The notes under the pieces are model-generated. The model was not told the origin of the DNA and made no database searches. It worked only from the letters and a program-made list of their open reading frames with translations. Positions 1-8,235 of a stretch of 16,302 nucleotides of DNA are shown here, piece by piece. The DNA comes from SVTX01 sp045602385. GTDB lineage: Bacteria; Bacillota; Clostridia; Oscillospirales; CAG-272. The stretch covers positions 1 to 16,302 of the forward strand of contig JAZSBL010000007.1 of NCBI GenBank assembly GCA_045602385.1. Direction: 5' to 3'. Positions within the stretch are counted from its first letter, which is position 1, and every line of letters starts with the position of its first letter. The translations under genes and the position numbers were made by a program.

Positions 1-854
1 ACACCTGCAACAACGTCCTCACCCTGTGCGTTGGTAAGGAACTCACCCATCATCTTCTTCTCGCCTGTTGCGGGATCACGGGTGAATGCAACGCCGGTAC
101 CACAGTTATCACCCATGTTACCGAATGCCATTGCCTGTACGTTTACTGCTGTACCCCAAGAGTAGGGGATATCGTTGTCGCGGCGGTAAACGTTTGCTCT
201 GGGGTTATCCCAAGAACGGAATACTGCCTTAACTGCGCCGATGAGCTGCTCCTTGGGATCTGTGGGGAAGTCGGAGCCGATCTTTGCCTTGTACTCAGCC
301 TTGAACTGCTCTGCGAGCTCCTTGAGGTCCTCTGCTGTAAGCTCAACGTCCTGCTTAACGCCCTTTTCTTCCTTCATCTTGTCGATGAGCTCCTCGAAGT
401 ACTTCTTTCCAACCTCCATAACGACGTCGGAGTACATCTGGATAAATCTGCGGTAGCAGTCGTAAGCCCAACGAGCGTTGCCGGACTTCTTTGCCATAAC
501 TTCAACAACCTGTTCGTTAAGACCAAGGTTAAGAATAGTGTCCATCATACCGGGCATGGATGCACGAGCGCCGGAACGAACAGAAACGAGAAGGGGATTT
601 TCAAGATCGCCGAATTTCTTGCCGGTAACCTCTTCCATCTTTACGATGTACTCCATGATCTCTGCCATGATCTCATCGTTGATCTGTCTGCCGTCCTCAT
701 AGTACTGAGTGCAAGCCTCTGTGGAAATGGTGAAGCCCTGGGGAACGGGGAGACCGATGTTGGTCATCTCTGCGAGGTTCGCGCCCTTACCGCCGAGGAT
801 CTCACGCATGTTTGCATTACCTTCTGTAAAGAGGTAACAATACTTCTTTGCCAT
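1..854 (-). CDS. ppdK: Pyruvate, phosphate dikinase, N-terminal part (runs off window edge)
   Basis: PPDK interconverts pyruvate, ATP and phosphate with phosphoenolpyruvate, AMP and pyrophosphate in the cytoplasm; anaerobes often use it in glycolysis or gluconeogenesis. About 284 codons of a protein usually near 875 residues are present, so only the ATP-grasp nucleotide-binding domain is seen. Diagnostic stretches are GGKGANLAEM at residues 21-30, GLPVPQGFTIS at 34-44, SVRSGARASMPGMMDTILN from residue 91 with the conserved Arg93, and near the window edge AFGNMGDNCGTGVAFTRDP. The start at 854 follows a TGGAGGAC Shine-Dalgarno with 8-nt spacing. An ATG at 870 is out of frame and contains that site, so it is not the start. 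It is transcribed divergently from pth. No frameshift is visible. The catalytic phosphohistidine and PEP-binding domains lie outside the window. Confidence 0.96.
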   Translation of the reverse strand, partial: MAKKYCYLFTEGNANMREILGGKGANLAEMTNIGLPVPQGFTISTEACTQYYEDGRQINDEIMAEIMEYIVKMEEVTGKKFGDLENPLLVSVRSGARASMPGMMDTILNLGLNEQVVEVMAKKSGNARWAYDCYRRFIQMYSDVVMEVGKKYFEELIDKMKEEKGVKQDVELTAEDLKELAEQFKAEYKAKIGSDFPTDPKEQLIGAVKAVFRSWDNPRANVYRRDNDIPYSWGTAVNVQAMAFGNMGDNCGTGVAFTRDPATGEKKMMGEFLTNAQGEDVVAG

Positions 855-991
855 TGGATTTGTCCTCCATATTAAAAAATATTTTTTTACTGTTTGAATG
901 CCTCGGGCCTTTTTTGACCCGACGTGAAAACATAGCAATAGATGCGCGAAGAAAATCCGCGCAATTACCCCCATATTTTAACGCGACTAAT

Positions 992-1000
992 ATTATAACA
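992..1000 (-). promoter_or_regulatory. Extended -10 promoter for ppdK
   Basis: On the minus strand TGTTATAAT is a perfect extended -10 element (TGnTATAAT). The hexamer 17 nt upstream, TTCCAT, is a poor -35, as is usual when an extended -10 is present. The predicted start near 985 gives a leader of about 130 nt before the ppdK ATG. Confidence 0.6.
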
Positions 1001-1093
1001 CAATTTTCAACATAATGGAAGAGCTTGTGTCAAAAAAGAAAGACATATAAATGTAAACTTTTTTTTAACACTCGACAAATGACATAATTTTAT

Positions 1094-1122
1094 TTGACAA
1101 AGGGGCATAAACATAGTATAAT
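1094..1122 (+). promoter_or_regulatory. Consensus sigma-A promoter for pth operon
   Basis: TTGACA at 1094-1099 and TATAAT at 1117-1122 are separated by exactly 17 nt, a full consensus match. Initiation near 1129 would give a leader of about 100 nt before pth. It probably drives pth, mfd and the two lipoprotein genes, because no comparable promoter is visible inside that run. Confidence 0.9.
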
Positions 1123-1138
1123 TTAATGGAAATATAAA

Positions 1139-1184
1139 AGCCGGTTTGCATAGGTTGATACCCCCTACCTTTTGCAAAGTGGCT
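1139..1184 (+). promoter_or_regulatory. Stem-loop in the pth 5' leader
   Basis: AGCC at 1139 pairs with GGCT at 1181, TTTGCA at 1145 with TGCAAA at 1173, and AGGT at 1152 with ACCT at 1167, around an 11-nt loop containing CCCCC. Only one G-G mismatch, a G-U pair and a 1x2 internal bulge interrupt the stem. No U-run follows, so it is not an intrinsic terminator. I do not recognise a known riboswitch or ribosomal-protein leader. Its role is unknown. Confidence 0.5.
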
Positions 1185-1230
1185 GTAATGTCGTTGTATG
1201 CGATGTCAAATTTAAAAAACGGAGAAGGAC

Positions 1231-1869
1231 ATGTCTAACATATTTGATATTTTCAAGAAGATCGAGGCAGAGAAGCAGAGCAAGGCTCTCGCCCCCATAA
1301 CCCACATAATCGTAGGTCTTGGCAACCCCGGTGATAAGTATGCAAATACCCGACATAACGCGGGCTTTATGATGATGGATTACATAAGCGAGAAATGTTC
1401 CGCGCCCGTCAACCGCGCAAAGTTCAAGGCGCTTGTGGGCGAGGCAACTGTTGCGGGCAAGCGAGTCCTGCTAATGAAGCCGCAGACCTTGATGAACGCG
1501 TCGGGCGAGGCGGTCAAGGAGGCTATGGCGTTCTACAAGATCCCGATTGAGAACGTGATCGTGCTTTCCGACGACGTAAATCTCGACGTTGGGCGCATGA
1601 GAGTGAGAAAAAGCGGCTCGGACGGCGGACAGAAGGGTCTGCGCTCGATAATCGAGCGACTTGGCAGCGACGAATTCCCCCGCGTGCGCTTCGGCGTAGG
1701 AAAAAAGCCCCACCCCGACTACGACATGGCGGATTGGGTGCTTGGCAACCTCTCGGCAGAGGACAAAAAGGCGCTTTCGGGCTGCTTTGCCACCGCTTTT
1801 GAGGGAATTGAGAAAATAATTCTCGGTGATATTGACGGAGCTATGCAGATCTGCAACTCCAAGAAATAG
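1231..1869 (+). CDS. pth: Peptidyl-tRNA hydrolase
   Basis: Pth cleaves the ester bond of peptidyl-tRNAs dropped by ribosomes and recycles the tRNA; it is a cytoplasmic, normally essential enzyme. The 212-residue product has the family core GLGNPGDKYANTRHNAGF at residues 29-46. Asn32 and His42 correspond to the substrate-binding Asn10 and catalytic His20 of E. coli Pth, Asn89 (KPQTLMNASG) to Asn68, and Asp114 (SDDVNL) to Asp93. The position of E. coli Asn114 is Lys135 (DGGQKGL). The protein has about 22 extra residues before the usual first strand, with several lysines. The start is supported by GGAG at 1221-1224, 6 nt before the ATG. It is the first gene of the operon, followed by mfd after 7 nt, as commonly seen in Firmicutes. 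Confidence 0.97.
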   Translation: MSNIFDIFKKIEAEKQSKALAPITHIIVGLGNPGDKYANTRHNAGFMMMDYISEKCSAPVNRAKFKALVGEATVAGKRVLLMKPQTLMNASGEAVKEAMAFYKIPIENVIVLSDDVNLDVGRMRVRKSGSDGGQKGLRSIIERLGSDEFPRVRFGVGKKPHPDYDMADWVLGNLSAEDKKALSGCFATAFEGIEKIILGDIDGAMQICNSKK

Positions 1870-1876
1870 GAGATAT

Positions 1877-4800
1877 ATGTCAAACATTCTTACCGATCTC
1901 ATACGGCTGGACAGGGAATACGGTGAGCTTTGCGAGTTAGCCAAAAAGAATTTTAAGGGTAAATCTCTTGAGATTGCCGCATCGGGACTTTCGGGCGGCG
2001 CGGCGGACGCGCTTGCTATTTCTCTTTGCCGCGACACCGAGGGAGAAAGGACAAGGGGCGGCAGAAAAAGCGCCGCGCTTTGCATCTGCCCCGAGGAAAA
2101 GCAGTGCAGAGAGCTATCCGAGGAGTACGCGCGCCTCGGACTTCGCACCGCGTTCTACCTATCCCGCGACCTGACCTTTTATAATATGACCGCCTCCCAT
2201 GAGTTTGAGCATGAGAGGCTTATGGTCTTGTCGGGGCTTCTTTCGGGCGAGTATGACGTGGTCTTCTCAACGCCAAATGCCGCGCTTGGATATACCATCC
2301 CGCCCTCTGTGTTGAGGGACAGAATGATAAATATAGATATGCTTACCCGTACAGAGCCCGTCGAGCTTGCGGAGCGTCTTATTTCCGCGGGATACTCACG
2401 CACCCCCATGGTAGAGGTGGCGGGTCAGTTTGCGCAGAGGGGCGGTATTGTTGACGTATTCTCCCCCAACGCCGAGATAAAGGACTCCGAGGGGCAGATA
2501 CGCCGCGGCGCGTTCCCCGTAAGAATAGAATTTTTTGACGACGAGATAGACAGAATGGGAGTTTTCGACGCCGAATCGCAGAGAATGCTCTATAACGTCA
2601 CGTCGGTTTCGCTGACACTCTCTCGCGAGGTGCTGCTCGGCAAAGAGGAAAGGGATAGGATAGAGAAGGCTATCAGGGCGAGATTCAAGGAGTCGCACGA
2701 CGAGAAGGCGTGCGAGACGCTTACACGCGAGCTGACTGCGCTTAAGGGGGAGCTTTCTGACGTTGGATTCGTTGATAAATACATCTCTCTTATCTACCCC
2801 GAAAAGACCTGCTTATTTGACTATTTTGATGAAAAAACACTTGTGCTGGTACGCTCTACGAGCGAGGTATACGACAGGCTCAAGGCAGACAAGTGGCACG
2901 AGGACGAGAGTATCAAGGAGCTTTGCGAGAGCGGTACTATTTCGCCTAAATACGCGGAATACTCCAAGAGCGCGGGCGCGCTTGACCTCTTTTTCGGGGG
3001 GAACGTGACGGTGCATCTCAACTCGCTCTCCTACGGTCTTAGCGACAAGCGGCTATCGGGACTTTTCGGCTTCCGCACGCGCCAGCCCGTGTCATACGCC
3101 GAGAAGTTCAATCTTCTGTGCGAGGACCTTATCGGCTACCACAGAGGCGGATATAAGACGGTGCTGATGGCAGAAAACAAGACCGCGGCGAAGAACCTTG
3201 CCCTGATGCTCGAGGACACCGATTTCAAGACCGCGATATTTGACGGTGAGGGCACAGACCCCGCAAGCCTTTCAAGCGAAACGGTCTACGTGGTATACGG
3301 AAAAAGCCTTATGGCATATGAGCTTGTTTCGCCTCGCGTGGCGGTGCTTACCACCGACGACGAGCTGACGAGAGGCAGCGCGAAGGGCAAGCTTACCACA
3401 TCTCGCTCACGCGGAAGAAAAAAGAGAAACGACGCGCAGGCGATACTCTCCTACGCCGAGCTTGAGGTCGGTGACATAGTCGTACACGAGACCTACGGTA
3501 TCGGCCGCTACTTAGGCCTTGAAAAGATAAAGATCGACGGCGTGAGCCGTGACTATATAAGCATTCAGTACGCGGGCAACGACAGGCTCTGCATGCCCGT
3601 TGAAAAGCTTGACCTTGTGTCGAAATATATCGGCGCGCATGCCGACGACGGACTTGTAAAGCTCTCGCGCATGGGCGGTGAGGCTTGGAAGCGCGCCACC
3701 CATAAAGCTAAGGGCGCGGTGCGCGAGATGGCGAAGGACCTTATCAAGCTCTATGCCGAGAGGATGCGCCGACCCGGCTTTGCCTTTGACCCCGACGACG
3801 CGATGCAAAAGGATTTTGAAGGCTCGTTTGACTACTCCGAGACCGACTGTCAGCTTGACGCGGTCGCGGATATAAAGCAGGATATGATGCGACCTGTGCC
3901 GATGGACAGACTTCTTTGCGGTGACGTTGGCTACGGCAAGACCGAGGTCGCGCTTCGCGCCGCGTACAAGGCGGTGCTTTCGGGTAAGCAGGTGGCGATT
4001 TTAGTTCCCACTACTATCCTTGCGCTCCAGCATTATCAGACGGCGGTCAGCCGATTCAGAAATTTCGCGGTGAACGTGGATATGCTGTCACGCTTCCGCA
4101 CACCGAAGCAGATAGAGCAGAGCCTGCGCCGTCTTGAGCGCGGCGACACCGATATAATCATCGGTACGCATAAGCTACTGGGCAAGGACGTAAAATTCTC
4201 GGATTTGGGACTTCTCATCGTTGACGAGGAGCAGAGATTCGGCGTTGCTCAAAAGGAAAAATTAAAGCAGCTCGGCAACAATATAGACGTTCTCACTCTG
4301 ACGGCAACGCCTATCCCGAGAACGCTTAATATGGCGATGGGCGGCATACGCGACATATCCCTGCTTGACGAGGCTCCGGGGGACAGACACCCGGTGCAGA
4401 CCTACGTGCTTGAATATGACGAGCTTATTATAATGGACGCGATCAAGCGCGAGCTTCGCCGCGGCGGACAGGTATTTTATATCCATAATTTCGTCGAGTC
4501 GATAGACGGCGTGGCGGCTAAGATAAGCGAGGCTATCCCCGAAGCTCGCGTTACCGTGGCGCACGGAAAGATGGACAAGGAGCAGCTTGAGGATATCTGG
4601 TCGGGAATGCTCTCGGGCGACATTGACGTCCTTGTCTGCACCACGATAATAGAAACGGGAATAGACGTTCCCAATGCAAATACGCTTATAGCCGACAGGG
4701 CAGACAGGCTTGGACTTTCGCAGCTGCATCAGCTTCGCGGACGAGTCGGACGCTCGTCGCGCCGCGCATACGCATATTTCACCTATCCCAAGGGCAGGGC

Positions 4801-5491
4801 TATCTCCGAGATCTCGCAGAAGCGGCTTGAGGCTATACGAGAGTATGCCGAATTTGGTGCGGGCTTCAGAATTGCCTTGCGCGATATGGAGATACGCGGC
4901 GCGGGCAACATTCTCGGCGCGGAGCAGCACGGTCACCTTGAGGCTATCGGCTACGACCTGTATATCAAGCTTTTAAACGACGCGGTGCTTGAGGAGAAGG
5001 GCGAGGTCGTCCGCGAGAGGGGAGATTGTGTTATCTCACTTGAGCATGACGCGCTTATCCCCGAAAAATACGTGCGCTACCCCGGTCAGAGAATGACGCT
5101 TTACAAGCGCATAGCTCTCATTCGCAATCAGTATGACAGGGACGATATCGCAGACGAGCTTCTCGACCGCTTTGGCGAGATGCCGCTCCCGGTTGAAAAC
5201 CTACTCAATATCGCGCTCATCCGCGCGACCGCCATCGATCTCGGAATCAAGCAGATAACCGAGATAGGCGGTGAGATACGCATGTATCAGTCTGAGCTTA
5301 ACACCCCGATGTGGCAGGAGATGTCCTTTATTTTGGGCGGACGGCTCAGGGTGGTGCTCGGCACGGTCGGCGACAGCTACGTGACCTTAAAATTGCGTCA
5401 AGGCGAGAATTCTTTGAAGATAATTAACAAAATGTTTGAAAATTATCTTGAAAGCGTACAAACAATGGAAAAGAATTCAGACGAAATTTGA
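1877..5491 (+). CDS. mfd: Transcription-repair coupling factor Mfd
   Basis: Mfd binds RNA polymerase stalled at DNA lesions, translocates on DNA to remove it, and recruits UvrA for nucleotide excision repair. The 1204-residue product is slightly longer than E. coli (1148) and B. subtilis (1177) Mfd. In order it has a UvrB-like N-terminal module (about 1-340), a CarD-like RNA-polymerase interaction domain near 530-590 (VGDIVVHETYGIGRYLGLEK), a RecG-like motor with Walker A GDVGYGKT at 682-689 and the DEEQ box at 783-786, helicase motifs TGIDVPNANTLI and QLRGRVGRS near 925-958, a translocation (TRG) motif near 994-1035, and a C-terminal TRCF domain after about 1060. The start at 1877 has AGGAG at 1868-1872, overlapping the pth stop, with a short 4-nt spacing; a further in-frame ATG at 1826 lies inside pth and lacks such a site. 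Confidence 0.98.
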   Translation: MSNILTDLIRLDREYGELCELAKKNFKGKSLEIAASGLSGGAADALAISLCRDTEGERTRGGRKSAALCICPEEKQCRELSEEYARLGLRTAFYLSRDLTFYNMTASHEFEHERLMVLSGLLSGEYDVVFSTPNAALGYTIPPSVLRDRMINIDMLTRTEPVELAERLISAGYSRTPMVEVAGQFAQRGGIVDVFSPNAEIKDSEGQIRRGAFPVRIEFFDDEIDRMGVFDAESQRMLYNVTSVSLTLSREVLLGKEERDRIEKAIRARFKESHDEKACETLTRELTALKGELSDVGFVDKYISLIYPEKTCLFDYFDEKTLVLVRSTSEVYDRLKADKWHEDESIKELCESGTISPKYAEYSKSAGALDLFFGGNVTVHLNSLSYGLSDKRLSGLFGFRTRQPVSYAEKFNLLCEDLIGYHRGGYKTVLMAENKTAAKNLALMLEDTDFKTAIFDGEGTDPASLSSETVYVVYGKSLMAYELVSPRVAVLTTDDELTRGSAKGKLTTSRSRGRKKRNDAQAILSYAELEVGDIVVHETYGIGRYLGLEKIKIDGVSRDYISIQYAGNDRLCMPVEKLDLVSKYIGAHADDGLVKLSRMGGEAWKRATHKAKGAVREMAKDLIKLYAERMRRPGFAFDPDDAMQKDFEGSFDYSETDCQLDAVADIKQDMMRPVPMDRLLCGDVGYGKTEVALRAAYKAVLSGKQVAILVPTTILALQHYQTAVSRFRNFAVNVDMLSRFRTPKQIEQSLRRLERGDTDIIIGTHKLLGKDVKFSDLGLLIVDEEQRFGVAQKEKLKQLGNNIDVLTLTATPIPRTLNMAMGGIRDISLLDEAPGDRHPVQTYVLEYDELIIMDAIKRELRRGGQVFYIHNFVESIDGVAAKISEAIPEARVTVAHGKMDKEQLEDIWSGMLSGDIDVLVCTTIIETGIDVPNANTLIADRADRLGLSQLHQLRGRVGRSSRRAYAYFTYPKGRAISEISQKRLEAIREYAEFGAGFRIALRDMEIRGAGNILGAEQHGHLEAIGYDLYIKLLNDAVLEEKGEVVRERGDCVISLEHDALIPEKYVRYPGQRMTLYKRIALIRNQYDRDDIADELLDRFGEMPLPVENLLNIALIRATAIDLGIKQITEIGGEIRMYQSELNTPMWQEMSFILGGRLRVVLGTVGDSYVTLKLRQGENSLKIINKMFENYLESVQTMEKNSDEI

Positions 5492-5534
5492 TGTATAATG
5501 TAAGATGACAAAATTTTAGTCCAAGGAAGAAAAA

Positions 5535-6821
5535 ATGAAAAAAACAGTTAAGATGATCGCTATTCTGTCTTGCTTTTTCCTTCTTTTGTCGGCTCTCGCG
5601 TCATGCGGCGCGAAGACGATGATAAAGTACGGGGATAAGACGCTTAGCGTAAACGTATATGAGTTTCTCCTCTCCCGAATGAAGGGAACGCTCGGCTACT
5701 ACGGCTACGAGGTCGATAGCGAGAGCTTCTGGAACACCGTGGTCGATATGCAGGGCACTACCTACGACGATTATTTCAGAGAGACTATCAAGGAGCAGGC
5801 GGTGAACTACGTCGTTGCCGAGAAGATCTTTGACGAGGAGGGCCTTGCTCTAACTGAGGAGCATGAGGCGAGAATAGACTCTATCCTTGAAAATTACGTA
5901 AAGAACGCGGGCTCTGTCAAGGAGCTTAACGCCGAGCTTAAGGAGTACGGAATAAACTACGATATGCTCCGCGAGATATATATTCTTGAGGCGAAGATGC
6001 AGCTTTTGAAGGAGCATCTCTACGGCGAGAACGGCGAGAAGATAAGCGATGATGACAAGGAAAAGTACTTTAACGAAAGCTACGTCGCGTTCAGACAGAT
6101 ATTCCTGGCGACCTATACGTACATCATAGACGAGGACAGATTCGGCGATCAGGTCTATTACACCGACGAGAGCCACAAGGCTATCGCCTACGACACCGTG
6201 AACGGAAAGACGATGAACGATGAGTTCGGCAAGCCGATAAAGGACGTTCTCGGTAATCCCGAGTATTTTACAGAGGACGGAAAGCATATCGCCTACGATA
6301 AGGAAAACGGAGTTCTCGGATATCTGTATACAGAAAGCGGCGAGAAGGCTGTAACAGACCTTACCGACGAGGAAAAGGCAGAGCTTTACGACAAGGCTCA
6401 GAGCTACGTTTATGACTGTGACGGTAATGTAGCGCTCTTTGAGAAGTATATAGGCCTTTACGATGAGAGCGAGAGCGGCGGTGTCGTTTACCTCAACTGC
6501 TCGCAGGGATATTACGCTACGCAGAATCAGTCTGCGGCGTATTTTGACGAGATAGCAAACGTCTTAGAGGAGCTTGAGGCGGGCGAGTGCGCGCTTTATA
6601 AGTCAAGCTACGGATATCACGTTCTCTGCAAGTATGAAAACGAGAGCGGCGCATACGACAAGGAAGAAAACAAGGACGTTTTCGAGGGCTTTTACGACGA
6701 TCTTATAACCAAAATGTTTAACGATCTGTGTCAGAGCAGAGCGGGTGAGGTCGAAATAGACGAGTCGGTATTTGAGGATGCGCTTTCTATGAAGGAAATC
6801 GGAATCAACGTGAAGTATTAA
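5535..6821 (+). CDS. PrsA/SurA-like foldase lipoprotein, copy 1
   Basis: Predicted membrane-anchored chaperone acting on secreted proteins outside the cytoplasmic membrane. The 428-residue product starts with a lipoprotein signal: lysines at 2-3, a hydrophobic core, and lipobox LASC with the lipidated Cys24. A SurA-N-like helical region (about 35-165) with YEFLLSRMKG is followed by a parvulin-like region: first strand FRQIFL at 186-191 and last strand SSYGYHVLCKYE near 356-367. These halves are separated by roughly 100 residues rich in Asp, Tyr and Gly with units such as EDGKHIAYD. Parvulins usually have His in the first strand (RHIL); here it is Gln, so catalysis is doubtful. AAGGAAG precedes the ATG. 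It lies 43 nt after mfd, a frequent position for such genes in Clostridia. It is a paralogue of the next gene. Family placement is confident; enzymatic activity is not. Confidence 0.85.
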   Translation: MKKTVKMIAILSCFFLLLSALASCGAKTMIKYGDKTLSVNVYEFLLSRMKGTLGYYGYEVDSESFWNTVVDMQGTTYDDYFRETIKEQAVNYVVAEKIFDEEGLALTEEHEARIDSILENYVKNAGSVKELNAELKEYGINYDMLREIYILEAKMQLLKEHLYGENGEKISDDDKEKYFNESYVAFRQIFLATYTYIIDEDRFGDQVYYTDESHKAIAYDTVNGKTMNDEFGKPIKDVLGNPEYFTEDGKHIAYDKENGVLGYLYTESGEKAVTDLTDEEKAELYDKAQSYVYDCDGNVALFEKYIGLYDESESGGVVYLNCSQGYYATQNQSAAYFDEIANVLEELEAGECALYKSSYGYHVLCKYENESGAYDKEENKDVFEGFYDDLITKMFNDLCQSRAGEVEIDESVFEDALSMKEIGINVKY

Positions 6822-6839
6822 GCGAGGAGCGGCTTTTTG

Positions 6840-8153
6840 ATGAAATTTACGGGATTTAAGAATATAAAAAGGATAGCTTGTCTTGTCCTTGCCCTTATGC
6901 TTTGCGCGGGCGCTTTGGTCTCCTGCGCGGATGCCGTCAAGGACCCTATCATGGAGTATGACGGACAGAAGATCTCGCTTGAGATGTATGAATTCATGCT
7001 CTCGCGCATGAAGGGAAGCCTTGCAAGAGAGGGTATTGACACAAGCTCGACCAGTGAGTTCTGGGGCGAGATGCACGGCGACACAGGACTTACAAACGAG
7101 CAGTATTACAACAAGACGGTTATAGACACCTGCAAGAATTATCTTGCGGCTCTTGTTATCTTTGAGGAGGAGGGAATGACACTCTCCGATACAACGCTTG
7201 CGGCGATAGAGGAGGAGATAAACTTCTATATCGAGTACGACGGCAAGGGCGACGAAGAAAAGCTTGATCTTATTTTGCAGAAGTATGGCACTACCACCGA
7301 GGGACTGCGCAAGATCTATGAGATAGAGGCGAAGTACAACGCGGTAGTCGCAGCTCTTTACGGCTCGGAGGGCTCACAGATAGCGGGCAACGTAAAGGAC
7401 GAATATTACAAGGAGAATTATCACCGATTCAAGCAGATACTTGTATCAAATTTCTACTACAAGGATGAGGTTGACGAGAACGGCGATACCGTTTATTTCG
7501 ACCCCGAAACAGGCAAGCCGATCTACGATGCCGAAGGCTCTTATCGCTATAATGAGAAAGAGGAGCGACTGCTTGACGAATACGGCGTGGCGATCCGGTT
7601 CGGTGAGGACGGAAAGCGTCTTTACGACACCGAAAAGGGCAAGCCCGCGCCCGAAAAGGACGCGAATGGACGCGCAGTTGAGTATTATTATACCAACGAG
7701 GAGATGGCAGAGCGAGAGGCAAAGGCAAAGGAGCTGCTTTCCTCTATCGGCAAGGGTAATTTCTCCGCGTTTGAGGCGGAAATTCCGAATTGGGAGCTTT
7801 ACGAGGGCGCGGATGAATACTGTCCTGAGGGCTATTACCTGAGCGATATTGAGAATGGCGCTTACGACGACACGATGAATGCTATACTTGCGGCTTTAAA
7901 AGAGACGCAGGTAGGAGAGGTCAGACTCGTGGAGAGCGTTAACGGCTATCACCTCATAATGAAGTATGCGCTTGACGCGGGCAAATATGAAAACTCTGAG
8001 TATGCGCGATGGTTTACCGAATTTAATTCGAGCCTGACAAGCAAGCTTTTCATGGACAAGTGCGGAAAGTATTTTGACAAGATAGAGCTTGACGACGATA
8101 ATATCGCGAAGGCGAAGAGTATTAAGTCGGTAGGACAGAATTACGATTATTAA
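6840..8153 (+). CDS. PrsA/SurA-like foldase lipoprotein, copy 2
   Basis: Tandem paralogue of the preceding gene, 437 residues from the ATG at 6840. The signal peptide ends in lipobox LVSC with Cys29. Shared blocks are YEFMLSRMKGSL near 44-55, a SurA-N-like helical region, FKQILV near 197-202 (again Gln in place of the parvulin His), and VNGYHLIMKYA near 367-377; both proteins end with similar tails (MKEIGINVKY versus IKSVGQNYDY). The inserted segment, about 205-300, carries units such as ETGKPIYDAEG and EDGKRLYDTEKGK, aligned with but diverged from those of copy 1. GAGGAG at 6824-6829 lies 10 nt before the ATG; an in-frame TTG at 6837 would have 7-nt spacing and cannot be excluded as the start. 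It is 18 nt after copy 1 and is the last gene of the operon. Likely an extracytoplasmic folding factor or a substrate-specialised chaperone. Confidence 0.84.
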   Translation: MKFTGFKNIKRIACLVLALMLCAGALVSCADAVKDPIMEYDGQKISLEMYEFMLSRMKGSLAREGIDTSSTSEFWGEMHGDTGLTNEQYYNKTVIDTCKNYLAALVIFEEEGMTLSDTTLAAIEEEINFYIEYDGKGDEEKLDLILQKYGTTTEGLRKIYEIEAKYNAVVAALYGSEGSQIAGNVKDEYYKENYHRFKQILVSNFYYKDEVDENGDTVYFDPETGKPIYDAEGSYRYNEKEERLLDEYGVAIRFGEDGKRLYDTEKGKPAPEKDANGRAVEYYYTNEEMAEREAKAKELLSSIGKGNFSAFEAEIPNWELYEGADEYCPEGYYLSDIENGAYDDTMNAILAALKETQVGEVRLVESVNGYHLIMKYALDAGKYENSEYARWFTEFNSSLTSKLFMDKCGKYFDKIELDDDNIAKAKSIKSVGQNYDY

Positions 8154-8160
8154 AAAAGAA

Positions 8161-8195
8161 AAAGGGCAGAGAGGGAAGTTCTCTGTCCTTTTATT
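8161..8195 (+). terminator. Intrinsic terminator of the pth-mfd-lipoprotein operon
   Basis: AAAGGGCAGAGA (8161-8172) pairs with TCTCTGTCCTTT (8180-8191) over 12 bp with one G-U pair and a 7-nt loop, followed by a T-rich tract. It begins 7 nt after the stop of the second lipoprotein gene. Confidence 0.92.
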
Positions 8196-8235
8196 GTTGC
8201 GGTATGGTCGCAAGTTTACCGCCAGTTTGCTGCGG

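Noticed and set aside
1188..1238. Possible 16-codon upstream ORF overlapping the pth start
   Set aside because: It starts with ATG but has no ribosome site, and its sequence simply contains the pth Shine-Dalgarno region; no sign that it is translated.
1471..2148. Long antisense ORF over pth and the start of mfd, and similar ones in mfd (4262-4936) and hisS (14977-15702)
   Set aside because: Shadows of strongly recognised plus-strand genes; none has recognisable motifs or a ribosome site.
5494..5499. TATAAT between mfd and the first lipoprotein gene
   Set aside because: No -35 box at a proper distance and no TGn extension; probably chance in AT-rich sequence.
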